A DNA stretch of 64,000 nt from an uncultured Pelagibacteraceae bacterium (GTDB lineage: Bacteria > Pseudomonadota > Alphaproteobacteria > Pelagibacterales > Pelagibacteraceae). The position numbers and the translations under genes are program-made. The notes under the pieces were generated by a model. It did not search any database. It worked only from the letters and a program-made list of their open reading frames with translations, and was not told the origin of the DNA. The stretch is from assembly GCA_902560565.1 (NCBI GenBank), contig CACEMG010000001.1, positions 102,194-166,193 on the forward strand, written 5' to 3'. Position 1 is the first letter of the stretch, and every line of letters begins with the position of its first letter. Positions 47,554 through 56,294 of the stretch are shown here, piece after piece.

Positions 47554-47988
47554 CTATAATGGCTTAAAAACAACAGTAAATATGATTAATATTAATAATA
47601 TAGTTGGAATTTCGTTAAATATTCTAAAAAATTTTGATGAATATTTATTTTCGTCGATTTTGAATTTGCTCAAGCATACTCCTAAAAAAAAATGATAAGC
47701 TGTTAAAATTACTATAAATATTAGCTTTAAAATTAACCACAAGTTATTAAGCTGATCAAACCCAATACTTCCAATCAGTGCTAAACCGAAAATCCACGAA
47801 AGTATCATCGATGGCATCATAATATAGTTGTAAAGTTTAAATTCCATAACTTTAAAAACCTCACTTACATTTTTTTCAGCGTTTTTTTCTGAATGATATA
47901 CAAAAATTCTAGGAAGATATAACAGTCCAGCCATCCAAGATATGACTGCGATTAAATGTAAAGCTTTTAATGTTAAATATAGGTTCAT
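47554..47988 (-). CDS. hemJ: Protoporphyrinogen IX oxidase HemJ
   Basis: Membrane protein of 144 residues with four hydrophobic helices. The family motif HLIAVISWMAGLLYLPRIFVYH near residue 11 contains the conserved His and MAGLLYLPR. HemJ oxidises protoporphyrinogen IX to protoporphyrin IX, just before ferrochelatase in heme synthesis. It overlaps hemH by 4 bases, completing a hemE-hemH-hemJ unit. Confidence 0.93.
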   Translation of the reverse strand: MNLYLTLKALHLIAVISWMAGLLYLPRIFVYHSEKNAEKNVSEVFKVMEFKLYNYIMMPSMILSWIFGLALIGSIGFDQLNNLWLILKLIFIVILTAYHFFLGVCLSKFKIDENKYSSKFFRIFNEIPTILLILIIFTVVFKPL

Positions 47989-48983
47989 TTATTTATAATA
48001 TATCTTTCAACCAATGTACTAATAAGTTTTATATGATCATCATTATCATTAAGACACGGCACTACATCAAAATTTGATCCCCCAGCTTTTAGAAAACTTT
48101 CCTTTCCTTGAATGGCAATTTCTTCTAACGTTTCAACACAATCGGAAGAGAATCCTGGACAAATTACTAAAATTTTTTTTTTTCCGGTACTTGGAAGTTT
48201 TTCTAAAGTCTTATCAGTATAAGGTTGTAACCATTCTTGGGGGCCAAATCTGGATTGAAATGTTGTTTCAATTGGTATTCTAGTAAATTTCTCCTTAATA
48301 AGCCTTGTGGTTTTATGGCAATAGCAGTGATAGGGATCCCCCTTTTCAAAGTATTTCTTTGGTATACCATGATATGAAGCTACAATTAAATCAGGCTCCC
48401 AGTTTATTAATGCTATTTTATTTTCAATGCTTTTAACTAAAGCATCAATATATAATGGTTCAGACTCATAATGGGGTATAATTTGCAAGCTTGGCTGCCA
48501 CCTGGTTTTCATCAAAATCCTATAAATTTCATCACAAACTGTTGCTGTGGTTGCTGCTGCATATTGAGGATATAAGGGAAGAATTATTAAGTTTTCACAT
48601 CCGTCGTTCTGCATTTTAGCTAAAACACTTTTTATGCTTGGATTTCCATATCTCATTGCAAAATCAATCATTAAATTTTTATTTTTAATTTTATTTCTTA
48701 GCTTCATTGTTTGACTTTGCGTATAATACCTTAACGGCGACATGTTTTCTTTTTTCATCCATATTTCCTTATAGGCTTTTGCTGTTTTAGAAGGCCTAAA
48801 AGTTAAAATAAAAAGATTGAGAATTATTTGCCAAATTATCGGGTTAACTTCTATAACTCTTCTGTCCGATAAAAACTCTTTCAAGTATTTACGGATATCA
48901 AGCCAGCTAGTAGAATCAGGTGTTCCAAGGTTAACTATTAAAATTCCAGTTTTACCATAATTAATTTTAGGATGATCTTTCAT
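47985..48983 (-). CDS. hemH: Ferrochelatase
   Basis: Inserts Fe2+ into protoporphyrin IX. The 332 residues contain GILIVNLGTPDSTSWLDIRKYLKEFLSD, YGNPSIKSVL, ILPLYPQYAAATTATV, the active-site VASYHGIPKKYFEKGDPYHC and the late VICPGFSSDCVETLEEI. Overlaps hemE by 17 bases and hemJ by 4. Normal length. Confidence 0.97.
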   Translation of the reverse strand: MKDHPKINYGKTGILIVNLGTPDSTSWLDIRKYLKEFLSDRRVIEVNPIIWQIILNLFILTFRPSKTAKAYKEIWMKKENMSPLRYYTQSQTMKLRNKIKNKNLMIDFAMRYGNPSIKSVLAKMQNDGCENLIILPLYPQYAAATTATVCDEIYRILMKTRWQPSLQIIPHYESEPLYIDALVKSIENKIALINWEPDLIVASYHGIPKKYFEKGDPYHCYCHKTTRLIKEKFTRIPIETTFQSRFGPQEWLQPYTDKTLEKLPSTGKKKILVICPGFSSDCVETLEEIAIQGKESFLKAGGSNFDVVPCLNDNDDHIKLISTLVERYIINK

Positions 48984-49980
48984 TAAACTTTCTTACTATC
49001 TTAATTAAATATTGTATCATATTTGGATCAGTTTGAGGTAGAACCCCATGTCCTAAATTAAATATATATGGGTGATTTTCGAAAACACTTAGATAATAAT
49101 TAGTAATCTTTTCTAAGTTTTTTTTACCAGTTAATAAAATTTTTGGGTCCATACCTCCTTGTATTGGTATGCTTATATTTTTAATTATATCTTTAGGGTT
49201 TACATTGTAATCAATGTTAATTGCATCTGGCTTTACTGCATTTGTATAATTTGCATAATTTTTAATATTTCTTGGGAAACAAATACAGGGCACATTTAAA
49301 GATTTGGTAAATTTTACTAACTTCTTAGTTGGTTCATAAATGAATTCATTTAAGTTTCTTTTACCAACCAATCCTGCCCAACTATCAAATATTTGAATAA
49401 TATTGGCTCCACTTTTGATTTGGTCTTGTACATGAAATATTAAATACTTATTAATATATTTCAGAAGATCTTTTATTAAAGATTTATCGGAAAAAACTTT
49501 ATTTAGCTTCCTTTTTGGAGAAGACCTGTTTAACATGTATACTAATATTGTCCATGGGCCACCAACAAATCCTATTAAATCTTTGTTTTTTAAAATTTTA
49601 TCTTTCTTAACTTTATAAATAGAATTGTAAATTGGCTCTAATTTTTTTCTAAAGGTCTTGCGATTACAAATTTTAATTTCATCAGAGGTTATTGGTCCCA
49701 AGAAAGGACCAAAATTTTTTTTAAATTCAACTGTTTGACCCAATCCAAATGGAACCACCAGTATATCAGAAAAGATAATTGCTGCATCGAGATTATATCT
49801 TTTTATTGGTTGTAATGTAATATTTTTAACTTTATCGGAGTCTAAGCATAACTTAATAAAGTTTGGATTCTTTTTTCTTATTGTCCTGAATTCAGGTAAA
49901 TGTCTTCCTGCTTGTCTCATTAGCCATAAAGGCTTTGTTGATTTATCTTTATTCTTAATAACTTTTGTTAAAGGAGTCAT
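48967..49980 (-). CDS. hemE: Uroporphyrinogen decarboxylase
   Basis: Converts uroporphyrinogen III to coproporphyrinogen III. The 337 residues include PLWLMRQAGRHLPEFRTIR near the N terminus (substrate-binding Arg pair), IIFSDILVVPFGLG, GFVGGPWTILVYML and FNLGHGVLPQTDPN near the end. It is the first gene to the left of the proposed oriC, as in Caulobacter. Confidence 0.97.
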   Translation of the reverse strand: MTPLTKVIKNKDKSTKPLWLMRQAGRHLPEFRTIRKKNPNFIKLCLDSDKVKNITLQPIKRYNLDAAIIFSDILVVPFGLGQTVEFKKNFGPFLGPITSDEIKICNRKTFRKKLEPIYNSIYKVKKDKILKNKDLIGFVGGPWTILVYMLNRSSPKRKLNKVFSDKSLIKDLLKYINKYLIFHVQDQIKSGANIIQIFDSWAGLVGKRNLNEFIYEPTKKLVKFTKSLNVPCICFPRNIKNYANYTNAVKPDAINIDYNVNPKDIIKNISIPIQGGMDPKILLTGKKNLEKITNYYLSVFENHPYIFNLGHGVLPQTDPNMIQYLIKIVRKFNERSS

Positions 49981-50266
49981 ATAAAATATATAATTAAGTT
50001 TATTTTAATAGTATATTAACTTGTTAATAATGGTGAAAACTTTTTATCAACACCTTTTATATAAATTTTCCACAAGATAAAATTAACATTTGATTATTTA
50101 ACTTATATATAAAATCATTCTTATTTCGATTAATTATATATTGTTAATATTAATTATACATGTGACTAAAAATGTTGATTAAGTGGGTTTTTTTCATTCA
50201 AAGGACATAAATATTCAATTTCCTATAAAATAAGTTTATTATTAACTTTTAATATACAAATTATAC
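49981..50266. other. Probable chromosomal replication origin (oriC)
   Basis: A 286-base non-coding AT-rich gap between hemE and ppsR, the place where oriC is found in Caulobacter and many alphaproteobacteria. It contains a consensus-like DnaA box TTTTCCACA (50066-50074), near-matches TTATCAACA (50044-50052) and TTAGTCACA (complement of 50161-50169), an inverted repeat TTAACTTGTTAA (50016-50027), and a very AT-rich stretch near 50100-50160 that could unwind. Flanking genes run away from it on both sides. Experimental or skew support is lacking here. Confidence 0.78.
50066..50074 (+). promoter_or_regulatory. Candidate DnaA box
   Basis: TTTTCCACA fits the relaxed DnaA-box consensus TTWTNCACA. 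It is the only perfect fit noticed in the hemE-ppsR gap; two nearby sequences differ by one base. A single good box is few for an origin, though SAR11 DnaA may accept variants. Confidence 0.55.
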
Positions 50267-51091
50267 ATGATTAATTTATATCAAATATATCTAATATCTG
50301 ACTCAACGGGTGAAACCTTGGATAGAATCTTTTTAGCTTTGAAAGCTCAATTTAATAACTTCCATTATAAAACTAACCACTTTTCATTCACCAGGACTGA
50401 AAATCAAATTATTAAAATACTGGAGAACTGTAAAAAAAAAGAAAAAACAATAATACTTTACACAATAGTTGACAATAAGCTTAGTAAATTTTTGAAAGAT
50501 AAAGCTAAAGAAAAAAGCATCCCATGTTTTAGTGTATTAGGTGATTTAATAGAAAGCTTTTCAAATTTGTTAAATCAAGATGCTTTAAATGTACCAAGTA
50601 GACAACACATCATGAATGATGAATATTATAAAAAAATTGATGCTATCCAATTTACAATGAATCATGATGATGGAAATGCAATAGAAGACATAGATAAATC
50701 TGACATAATATTAATAGGAGTTAGTAGAACTAGTAAAACGCCAACCTCTATTTATTTAGCCAACAAAGGTTATAAAGTATCAAATATTCCAATTGTGAAC
50801 AATAGTTCTATACCTGAGAAAGTTAAAAAAAATAAATTGAAAAAGTGTATAATTGGTTTGATAGCAGAACCAGAAAGGCTTGTTGAAATAAGGAAAAATA
50901 GAATGACTAGCCTTAAAGAGACCGGTAATCAAAAATATACAAACCTACAAAAAATTTATGAAGAAGTTAGAAGTTCAAAAAATACTTTCTCGAAGTTTAA
51001 ATGGCCAACAATTGATGTAAGTAGGAAATCCGTTGAAGAAACAGCAGCTTCTGTTATTAAAATATACGAAATAAGCAGAAAAAATGCCTGA
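50267..51091 (+). CDS. ppsR: Pyruvate phosphate dikinase/PEP synthase regulatory kinase-pyrophosphorylase (DUF299)
   Basis: Bifunctional serine/threonine kinase and Pi-dependent phosphorylase that switches PPDK or PEP synthase off and on. The 274 residues contain YLISDSTGETLDRIFLA, the P-loop-like IGVSRTSKTPTSIYLANKGYKVSN near residue 150 and LIAEPERLVEIRKNRM. It starts right of the putative origin and overlaps maf by 8 bases. The target enzyme is not in the window. Confidence 0.93.
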   Translation: MINLYQIYLISDSTGETLDRIFLALKAQFNNFHYKTNHFSFTRTENQIIKILENCKKKEKTIILYTIVDNKLSKFLKDKAKEKSIPCFSVLGDLIESFSNLLNQDALNVPSRQHIMNDEYYKKIDAIQFTMNHDDGNAIEDIDKSDIILIGVSRTSKTPTSIYLANKGYKVSNIPIVNNSSIPEKVKKNKLKKCIIGLIAEPERLVEIRKNRMTSLKETGNQKYTNLQKIYEEVRSSKNTFSKFKWPTIDVSRKSVEETAASVIKIYEISRKNA

Positions 51092-51662
51092 TATTATTTT
51101 AGCTTCGAAAAGTAAAGTAAGAAAAACAATACTTGAAAAAAATAAAATAAGTTGCACAGTGAAACCATCAAACGTAGACGAAGAACCAATTAAAACCAGC
51201 CTTTTAAAAGAAGGCGCCTCTCCAGAGGTAATTTCAAAAAATTTAGCAGAACTTAAGGCAAATAAAGTCAGCCAAAAAATGAGTCAAAACTTAGTTTTAG
51301 GTGCAGATAGCGTAATCGACTTAGAGGGAGAACTAATATCTAAACCAGTAGATAGAGATGAAGCTTTTAAGATATTGAAAAAATTAAATGGTAAAAAACA
51401 TTATCTAATTAGCTCAGTTTGCATCTCAAAAAATGGTTCGATGTTATGGAACTATACAGACAAGGCCGAATTAACAATGAAAAAGATGACCGATAATGAT
51501 CTTAAAGATTATCTGTCAAAAATTACTGACGAAGCTCTTTATTCGTATAACGTATATCAGATTGAAAGCGAGGGTAGAAATTTGTTTACTAAAATAGACG
51601 GAGATAAAGATACAATTATGGGGCTCCCAATCAAAAAAATTAAAGAATATTTAATTACATGA
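51084..51662 (+). CDS. maf: Maf-family nucleotide pyrophosphatase
   Basis: House-cleaning nucleoside triphosphate pyrophosphatase, 192 residues. Motifs are IILASKSKVRKTIL at the N terminus, LVLGADSVIDLEGELISKP near residue 71 with the catalytic Asp, and GLPIKKIKEYL at the end. The exact Maf subtype (dTTP/UTP or m7GTP) is not clear. Overlaps both neighbours, so likely part of one ppsR-to-dnaQ operon. Confidence 0.92.
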   Translation: MPDIILASKSKVRKTILEKNKISCTVKPSNVDEEPIKTSLLKEGASPEVISKNLAELKANKVSQKMSQNLVLGADSVIDLEGELISKPVDRDEAFKILKKLNGKKHYLISSVCISKNGSMLWNYTDKAELTMKKMTDNDLKDYLSKITDEALYSYNVYQIESEGRNLFTKIDGDKDTIMGLPIKKIKEYLIT

Positions 51663-52369
51663 AAAATTCTTTAATTTCATTACTTATAATTGTTTTTTCT
51701 ACATATTTTTTGGTAGAATTTATTGGAGACAGATTAATTAAGAATATATTACAAAAAAATATTTCCAGCACATTAAATAGAGATGTATTAATTAAAAAAT
51801 TAAATATTAACTACTTAAGTGGTGAAGCTAGGGGAAAAGACATCAGTCTATTAAATAACAAATTTGATGGATATTTATTAAAAATTGACTCTGTAGAGGT
51901 AGACCTAGATGCATTTTCAATTTTCTCTAATAATATTATTATTAATGATGTTTTATTAGAAAATATAAAAGTTAATTATTACTTTAATTTTTCTGAACAA
52001 ATAATTTCTGATAATGTACGATCCTTAAAAAAAAATCTTGAAAATAAAAACACATATTCTCGATCGCATAAATATTTTAATATAAAAAATTTAGATGCTA
52101 AAAATATTTCTTTATCTGCTTTCTCACCAAATTTAAATATTGAAAAAACTATAAGATTAGATGATATGAATTTTAATAATGTCGGGAACACAAATGAGAG
52201 TAGGGACTATAAAGATATATTAAAAGATGTATTCATTGACACAACAGAAATAATAAAAGAAAAAATATTTAATGAAAATTTTTTAGAAAAACTCGAAAAT
52301 TTTGACCCAAATCAGTTAGAAGATAAAGTTAAAGACAAATTAAAAAATAAACTTAAAAAAATATTTTAA
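51659..52369 (+). CDS. Membrane-anchored AsmA-like short protein, unknown function
   Basis: A 236-residue protein with one N-terminal membrane helix (LISLLIIVFSTYFLVEFIG) and a periplasmic part reminiscent of the start of AsmA/DUF748 proteins: LNRDVLIKKLNINYLSGEARGKDISLLN and IDSVEVDLDAFSIFSNNIIINDVLLENI. The C terminus is lysine-rich and helical. AsmA-type proteins help move lipids to the outer membrane, but this one is much shorter, so the role is uncertain. It is inserted between maf and aroE, adjacent in many alphaproteobacteria. Confidence 0.72.
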   Translation: MKNSLISLLIIVFSTYFLVEFIGDRLIKNILQKNISSTLNRDVLIKKLNINYLSGEARGKDISLLNNKFDGYLLKIDSVEVDLDAFSIFSNNIIINDVLLENIKVNYYFNFSEQIISDNVRSLKKNLENKNTYSRSHKYFNIKNLDAKNISLSAFSPNLNIEKTIRLDDMNFNNVGNTNESRDYKDILKDVFIDTTEIIKEKIFNENFLEKLENFDPNQLEDKVKDKLKNKLKKIF

Positions 52370-53166
52370 TGAAAAAATATTTAGTTATAGGAAATCCAAT
52401 AGAACATTCTTTATCCCCAAAACTCCATAATTATTGGATAAAAAAAAATAATTTAAATGCGTCTTATGAAAAAAAGTTAATTTCAGAAAATGATATTGGA
52501 AATATTATTTCAAAAATAAAATCTGAAGAAATTACTGGAATTAATGTTACAGTTCCATTTAAAAACAAAGTTGTAGAGTATATGGACGTTCTGACAAAGG
52601 AAGCAAATGAAACTAATTCTGTTAACACTATTTATTTAAAAGACCAAAAAATCATTGGTCATAATACTGATATAGCTGGGTTCGAGCTAGGCATAAGATC
52701 TTATGGATATGATGTTAAAAAAAAAAATATTTTTATATTCGGAGCTGGCGGTGTAGTTCCATCATTAATAGTGGCACTTAAAAAAATGGGAGCGATGAAG
52801 ATACTATTGTATAATAGAACTGTTTCAAAGTCTGAAAATATAAAAAAATTATTTAATGATATTTCAATTATTGAAAAACAAAATATCCCAAATGATGTAG
52901 ACATGTTAATAAATGCTTCAAGTCTTGGGATTAATAAAAATGATAAAATTGATTTAAACTACGAAAAAATTGGTACAAATAAATTTTATTATGACGTTAT
53001 TTATAATCCTGCGGAAACTTTTTTTTTAAGTCAAGGTAAAAAATTTGGAAACAAAGTTGAGAACGGAAAAAAAATGTTTATTTATCAAGCACACCAAGCA
53101 TTTGCTATATGGCATAACGTTTTACCAAAAATAGATGAAGAAGTAGAAAGACTTCTGGATGAATAA
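52369..53166 (+). CDS. aroE: Shikimate dehydrogenase
   Basis: Reduces 3-dehydroshikimate with NADPH in aromatic amino-acid synthesis. The 265 residues show VIGNPIEHSLSPKLHNYW, GINVTVPFKNKVVEYMD with the catalytic Lys, NTIYLKDQKIIGHNTDIAGF and the NADP-binding IFGAGGVVPSLIVALKKMG. Shares single bases with its two neighbours. Confidence 0.96.
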   Translation: MKKYLVIGNPIEHSLSPKLHNYWIKKNNLNASYEKKLISENDIGNIISKIKSEEITGINVTVPFKNKVVEYMDVLTKEANETNSVNTIYLKDQKIIGHNTDIAGFELGIRSYGYDVKKKNIFIFGAGGVVPSLIVALKKMGAMKILLYNRTVSKSENIKKLFNDISIIEKQNIPNDVDMLINASSLGINKNDKIDLNYEKIGTNKFYYDVIYNPAETFFLSQGKKFGNKVENGKKMFIYQAHQAFAIWHNVLPKIDEEVERLLDE

Positions 53167-53738
53167 TGATTAGAATTGCTATAGTTGGAGATGTTGGATC
53201 AGGAAAAACTTATATTGCCAAATTATTTGGTTTTCCAGTTTTTAACGCAGATAAGAATGTGGCAGAAATTTATAAAAAAAGCAGACTTGTTTATAAAAAA
53301 CTTAAAACAAAATTGCCAGAATATATAGTCTCTTTTCCTGTTAAAAAAAGTCATATAAGTAATGCTATAAGAAATAATCCAAGAAATATTAAATTAGTAT
53401 CTAAGATAATTCATCCAGTTGTTAGAAAAAGAATGAGAGAGTTCTTGAGAAAAAACAGCTCTAAAAAGGCAGTTGTTTTAGATATCCCTTTATATTTTGA
53501 GAATAATTTAAATAGAAACAAAGACATCGTAATTTTTGTAAGCTCAAGGAAAGAGCTTATTAATAGAGCTTTAAAAAAGAGGAATAAATCAAATTTAAAA
53601 CTTTTAAAAAAACTATCTAAATTACAATTACCTCTAGAAAAAAAGAAAAAAAAATCAGATTATGTTATTAAAAATTATTTTAATAAAGCAGATATAAAAA
53701 AAAAAGTTAATATAGTAAAAAGACAAATATTTTTATAA
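53166..53738 (+). CDS. coaE: Dephospho-CoA kinase
   Basis: Last step of CoA synthesis. The 190 residues have the P-loop IVGDVGSGKTYIAKLFGFPVFNAD, where a Val replaces the usual Ile in GxxGSGK, and VVLDIPLYFENNLNRNKDIVIFVSS, typical of CoaE. Extremely lysine-rich. Shares its first base with aroE and its last with dnaQ. Confidence 0.92.
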   Translation: MIRIAIVGDVGSGKTYIAKLFGFPVFNADKNVAEIYKKSRLVYKKLKTKLPEYIVSFPVKKSHISNAIRNNPRNIKLVSKIIHPVVRKRMREFLRKNSSKKAVVLDIPLYFENNLNRNKDIVIFVSSRKELINRALKKRNKSNLKLLKKLSKLQLPLEKKKKKSDYVIKNYFNKADIKKKVNIVKRQIFL

Positions 53739-54409
53739 TGAAAGAAGTAATTTTAGATACAGAAACAACAGGTCTTGATGTTAAAGATGGACATAGGTTA
53801 GTAGAGATAGGATGTTTGGAAATTGATAATTTTGTTTTAACATCAAAAAAATTTCATTGCTTTTTAAATCCTGAAAGAAAGGTGTCCGAACAAGCACTAA
53901 AAGTTCATGGTTATACCGATTCATTTTTATCAACACAAAAAAAATTCTCTGAAATAGCAGATGAATTTCTAAACTTTATTGAAGGTAAAAAACTAGTTAT
54001 TCACAATGCTAATTTTGATCTTTCCCATCTAAATAACGAGTTAGCAATTTTAGGTAAAAAAAAAATTAGTTTTCAAAACGTTATAGATACACTTGAATTA
54101 GCAAGAAAAAAATTTCCAGGAGCTCAAAATAGTCTAGATGCTTTATGTAAAAGATTCAAAATAGACAATTCTGTAAGAGTAAAACATACAGCACTTGTAG
54201 ACTGTGAGCTTCTTTCAAGAGTTTATGTTAATTTGACTGGCCAAAAAGAGCCTACTTTTGACCTAAAAATAGGGGAGAATAATATTGGGTCAGAAGATAA
54301 TAATAAAAAAATTAAATATTATAATAAAGTCATTAAACCAACAGAACAGGAAATTAAATTACACAAAAATTTTCTTAAAACTAATCTTAAAAAAAATTTT
54401 TTTAATTAA
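53738..54409 (+). CDS. dnaQ: DNA polymerase III epsilon subunit (proofreading exonuclease)
   Basis: DEDD-family 3'-5' exonuclease, 223 residues: ExoI VILDTETTGLDVKDGHRLVEIG, ExoII IHNANFDLSHLNNEL near residue 88, and ExoIII KHTALVDCELLSRVY near 147. It provides replicative proofreading. The final 30 residues, which in E. coli bind the alpha subunit, are lysine-rich. Convergent 8-base overlap with secB. Confidence 0.96.
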   Translation: MKEVILDTETTGLDVKDGHRLVEIGCLEIDNFVLTSKKFHCFLNPERKVSEQALKVHGYTDSFLSTQKKFSEIADEFLNFIEGKKLVIHNANFDLSHLNNELAILGKKKISFQNVIDTLELARKKFPGAQNSLDALCKRFKIDNSVRVKHTALVDCELLSRVYVNLTGQKEPTFDLKIGENNIGSEDNNKKIKYYNKVIKPTEQEIKLHKNFLKTNLKKNFFN

Positions 54410-54824
54410 ATTTTTCGTTAAATAATTTTGTAAAATCTACTTTTTTTTCAAATTTTATACCCGGGTAACCAGAGTCTGTAATCATATTAATTAATATTTT
54501 TTCAAGTTTTGGAAATATTTCAGTCTGAACATCACAAAGTATTATTTTTTGCAGATCTTTTTTTTCTTTAATATCATCACCTATTTTTACAATTGAACTA
54601 TAAATAACCTCAAAATAAGATTTTTTTGGATCTCCTTTTTTATCTTGAAATTTTAGCTTTGTATTTACTTCTATTAGTTTATTTTTTAGAGGTTTTGAAT
54701 TTATATCAATATCAAGCTCATATTTTGAAATATTATCTTTAGTATATAAATAACTTTCCACGTTAGGTGTTTCGCTTGATAAATCTTTAATATATCCAGA
54801 AAGTATTTTAAATTTTTCACTCAT
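54402..54824 (-). CDS. secB: Protein-export chaperone SecB
   Basis: Tetrameric chaperone that keeps preproteins unfolded for SecA. The 140 residues include the SecB-type opening FKILSGYIKDLSSETP, NKLIEVNTKLKFQDK and the PYxR-like region near the end. Slightly short compared with E. coli (155). Together with fxsA it keeps the dnaQ-secB-fxsA arrangement of other alphaproteobacteria. Confidence 0.9.
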   Translation of the reverse strand: MSEKFKILSGYIKDLSSETPNVESYLYTKDNISKYELDIDINSKPLKNKLIEVNTKLKFQDKKGDPKKSYFEVIYSSIVKIGDDIKEKKDLQKIILCDVQTEIFPKLEKILINMITDSGYPGIKFEKKVDFTKLFNEKFN

Positions 54825-55234
54825 TTTTTGTCATCTATATCTTCTGACTCACCTTCGATAAAGTCTTCATTTAATTTTTTTTCTTTCGAATATTGTGTCG
54901 AAAATTTTTTAAATATCAATTTTCTTGTTAAAGGAAATATTATTAAAAAACCGACTAAATCTGTGGCAAAACCAGGTATAATTAATAACAAAGCAGCAAA
55001 AGCAAGAGCAGCACCAGAAATTATTTCATAAATAGGCAATTCATTTCTCATAATTTGACCCACCCCTGATTTCAAAGTGTTAAAACCTTCATACCTTGCG
55101 TAAAAGATACCTACAAAAGCCGTAATAAAAATTAGGGATATTGTGTAGAAAGCTCCAATTTTCCCTCCAATCTCTATAAAAAGATAAATTTCGATTAAAG
55201 GAATTAAAATTATAGTAAATAATATCGCGTTCAT
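54821..55234 (-). CDS. fxsA: FxsA family membrane protein
   Basis: A 137-residue membrane protein with four hydrophobic stretches. Family features are IPLIEIYLFIEIGGKIGAFYTISLIFITAFVG near the N terminus and ALLLIIPGFATDLVGFLIIFPLTR near residues 80-105. The acidic C terminus extends beyond the membrane part. FxsA overproduction relieves phage T7 exclusion by F plasmid in E. coli; the normal role is unknown. Overlaps secB by 4 bases. Confidence 0.9.
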   Translation of the reverse strand: MNAILFTIILIPLIEIYLFIEIGGKIGAFYTISLIFITAFVGIFYARYEGFNTLKSGVGQIMRNELPIYEIISGAALAFAALLLIIPGFATDLVGFLIIFPLTRKLIFKKFSTQYSKEKKLNEDFIEGESEDIDDKK

Positions 55235-55292
55235 TTGTCTTTTAGTTAATTTGTTAGTTGAAATTAAATAACATAGTAAATATTATTGTACT

Positions 55293-55880
55293 ATGAATTA
55301 TAGTTTCGAGTATATAGATATAATACTTCTTGCCATGATTGCGGGTTTTATTTTCTTGCGATTAAGAGGTATTTTGGGGAAAAAAACCGGTTATGAGGAG
55401 AAAATGTCAGCCAGCTTTGCCCATGATTTCCCTACGGATGCTCCGAAAAAACCAATCAATCAAAAAACATTTGATGAAAATGCAAAAAAAGATTTTCTTG
55501 TAGGCGCCAAGATAGCTTATGAAACAATCATAACAAGTTTTTCGTCTGGTAATCTTAAGAATGTAAAAGAGCTTTTAGATAAAAAAGTTTATGAACAATT
55601 TGATGAAGCAATAAAATCACGTAATGCAACTGGCCAGGTATCTGAAACAACATTTATTGGTATACATTCTGCTGAAATTAAAAATCATGATAATAAAAAA
55701 GGATTTCTGCAAGTGACCGTAAGTTTCGTGAGTGAAATAATTTCATGTGTAAAGGATAAGGACAACAAAATTTTATCCGGTGATCCAAAAAAGATTAAAA
55801 AAGTATTTGATACTTGGACATTTTCGAAAGAAATTAACTCAACTAATCCTAACTGGTTATTAATAAACACCGAAGCTTGA
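55293..55880 (+). CDS. Tim44-like domain membrane protein
   Basis: A 195-residue protein: one N-terminal helix (IDIILLAMIAGFIFLRLRGIL) then a Tim44/MBA1-like domain (FLVGAKIAYETIITSFSSGNLKNVKELLDKKVYEQF, SETTFIGIHSAEIKNHD, KKVFDTWTFSKEINSTNPNWLLI). Relatives of mitochondrial Tim44 occur in alphaproteobacteria (Caulobacter TimA) opposite secB-fxsA, as here. Likely inner-membrane associated. The stop overlaps the TTG start of smr. Confidence 0.9.
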   Translation: MNYSFEYIDIILLAMIAGFIFLRLRGILGKKTGYEEKMSASFAHDFPTDAPKKPINQKTFDENAKKDFLVGAKIAYETIITSFSSGNLKNVKELLDKKVYEQFDEAIKSRNATGQVSETTFIGIHSAEIKNHDNKKGFLQVTVSFVSEIISCVKDKDNKILSGDPKKIKKVFDTWTFSKEINSTNPNWLLINTEA

Positions 55881-56290
55881 TAAAAAAAATTTCTGAGAAA
55901 GATAAAAAAGACTGGGAAAATTTTATAAATAAAAATGAAAAAGTTGACGATAAAGATAATTTTTTAAAAAAAAATTTAAACAACACAGATCACATGGAAA
56001 TAGATTTACATGGTTATTCTTTGGATGAGGCTAATAAAAAGATATTTGAATTTATTAACGAATGTTATGAAAAAAATATTAAATCTATAAATATCATTAC
56101 AGGCAAAGGTTTAAGATCAAAAAATGTTGAGGATCCATATTCTTCAGCAGATTTAGGGATGTTAAAGAATTCAGTGCCAAATTTTATAAAAAATAATTCA
56201 GAATTAATGAGTAAAATTAAACATATTAACTTTGATGATGTTGTGTCAAAAAATAAAGGTAATTTTAATATTTACTTAAAAAAAAACTAA
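55877..56290 (+). CDS. Smr-domain protein
   Basis: A 137-residue protein with TTG as start, overlapping the upstream stop as TTGA. The C-terminal Smr domain has MEIDLHGYSLDEANKKIFEFI (DLHG motif), IITGKGLRS (the TGxG motif) and a final INFDDVVSKNKGNFNIYLKK. Smr domains are nucleases that act on DNA or on mRNA in collided ribosomes. In most alphaproteobacteria mltA lies between the Tim44-like gene and smr; it is missing here. Confidence 0.9.
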   Translation: MIKKISEKDKKDWENFINKNEKVDDKDNFLKKNLNNTDHMEIDLHGYSLDEANKKIFEFINECYEKNIKSINIITGKGLRSKNVEDPYSSADLGMLKNSVPNFIKNNSELMSKIKHINFDDVVSKNKGNFNIYLKKN

Positions 56291-56294
56291 TTTT

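Noticed and set aside
50044-50052. TTATCAACA as a further DnaA box
   Set aside because: It differs from TTWTNCACA at a conserved position, so it is mentioned only as a near-match within the origin region.
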